Source: Incurvaria masculella
Lineage: Eukaryota > Arthropoda > Insecta > Lepidoptera > Incurvariidae
Assembly: GCA_946894095.1 (NCBI GenBank)
Contig: OX335642.1
Coordinates: forward strand, 1,189,021-1,253,020
DNA: 64,000 nt
Reading direction: 5' to 3'
Part shown: positions 63,605 to 64,000 of the stretch, in pieces
Layout of the letters: each line of letters begins with the position of its first letter
How positions within the stretch are numbered: position 1 is the first letter of the stretch
Program-made: the position numbers and the translations under genes
The notes under the pieces: generated by a model
Told to the model about the DNA's origin: nothing
Seen by the model: the letters and a program-made list of their open reading frames with translations, nothing else
Database searches by the model: none

Positions 63605-64000
63605 CAATACAAGTTGGGGTGGCATAACTATTTTTACATAACCAGGTTTTATTAAATTCAAAAAACTGCTTTTTATATGGGACATTTTTTTTATAATGTG
63701 CATATCTATAAAAGAAGATCTATTAAGTATCTAAAGTTTGAATTTACGTATTTTGAAAATCATATCCGATCTCTGTATACTGGATTCTGACGTTTGTCAT
63801 ATTTTTCCCAGCATAGTGACGGCTATTTTGGACGCTACTTCTAGAAGGTTCTCCTTGATGAGGTTTTCTAGGGTCCGTGGGCGGCGGTCGCAAGAATCCG
63901 GTTTTAAAAAAAAACCAGAAATATTTATAAAACACCTCCACTTCATATTTTATTTGAATTTTGAAAAATGTATGTTGTCGCATCCTTTACTTGAGAAAAA
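63605..64000. other. AT-rich stretch, no recognised gene
   Basis: A 79-codon minus-strand frame (63744-63983) has no motif. Nothing else was recognised. Confidence 0.4.

Noticed and set aside
1..64000. CRISPR arrays, bacterial operons, riboswitches, rRNA operons, prophage
   Set aside because: Nothing of the kind is present; tandem repeats here have no regular unique spacers and the sequence is clearly eukaryotic.

Overview
This is eukaryotic, AT-rich, repeat-dense DNA, most likely from a moth or butterfly (Lepidoptera). The evidence is: an 11-copy AACCT/TTAGG array (the insect telomere motif) at 55141; at least ten copies of an interspersed element with GGCCAAGTGCGAGTCGGACT at one end and GGGTACGGAACCCTA at the other, which I know as common in lepidopteran genomes; several lepidopteran-type non-LTR retrotransposon tails; and many short TTAA-flanked foldback elements. 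No bacterial-style gene organisation is present and almost every open frame is a chance frame or a transposon remnant. The window reads as intronic or intergenic DNA of a large insect genome.

Layout. 1-5935: a roughly 6 kb inverted duplication; each arm carries a decayed RTE-like reverse-transcriptase (RT) fragment, and the loop holds a foldback MITE inserted into the right-arm LINE. 6165-6690: a degenerate 141-bp tandem repeat. 8.2-18.0 kb: CGAG elements (the GGCCAAGTGCGAG repeat) and the best copies of a SINE family whose body is joined to a tRNA-like head in some copies and to a 5S-rRNA-like head in others (called T5-SINE here). 18.7-32.0 kb: a nest of TTAA-flanked MITE families (A, B, C, D), a foldback family (F) and a 73-bp minisatellite. 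32-46 kb: more CGAG, T5-SINE and LINE 3' fragments, a 133-bp tandem repeat and several GC-rich islands with long C tracts. 47.42-51.26 kb: a nearly full-length APE-type non-LTR retrotransposon on the minus strand (ORF1 with an RRM-like fold, endonuclease, RT), disabled by one frameshift. 52.8-64 kb: MITEs C and E, T5-SINEs, telomere-type repeats, LINE tails and CGAG elements.

Host genes. Only two short pieces look like host coding sequence. One is a minus-strand first exon encoding a clean signal peptide, ending at a splice donor (54332 down to 54266). The other is a plus-strand internal exon candidate with a strong acceptor and GC-rich third positions (63154-63265). Both are inferences from sequence alone. 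The mobile elements interact mainly by insertion into one another: three insertions can be bounded using uninterrupted sister copies in this same window, which gives a partial relative age order.
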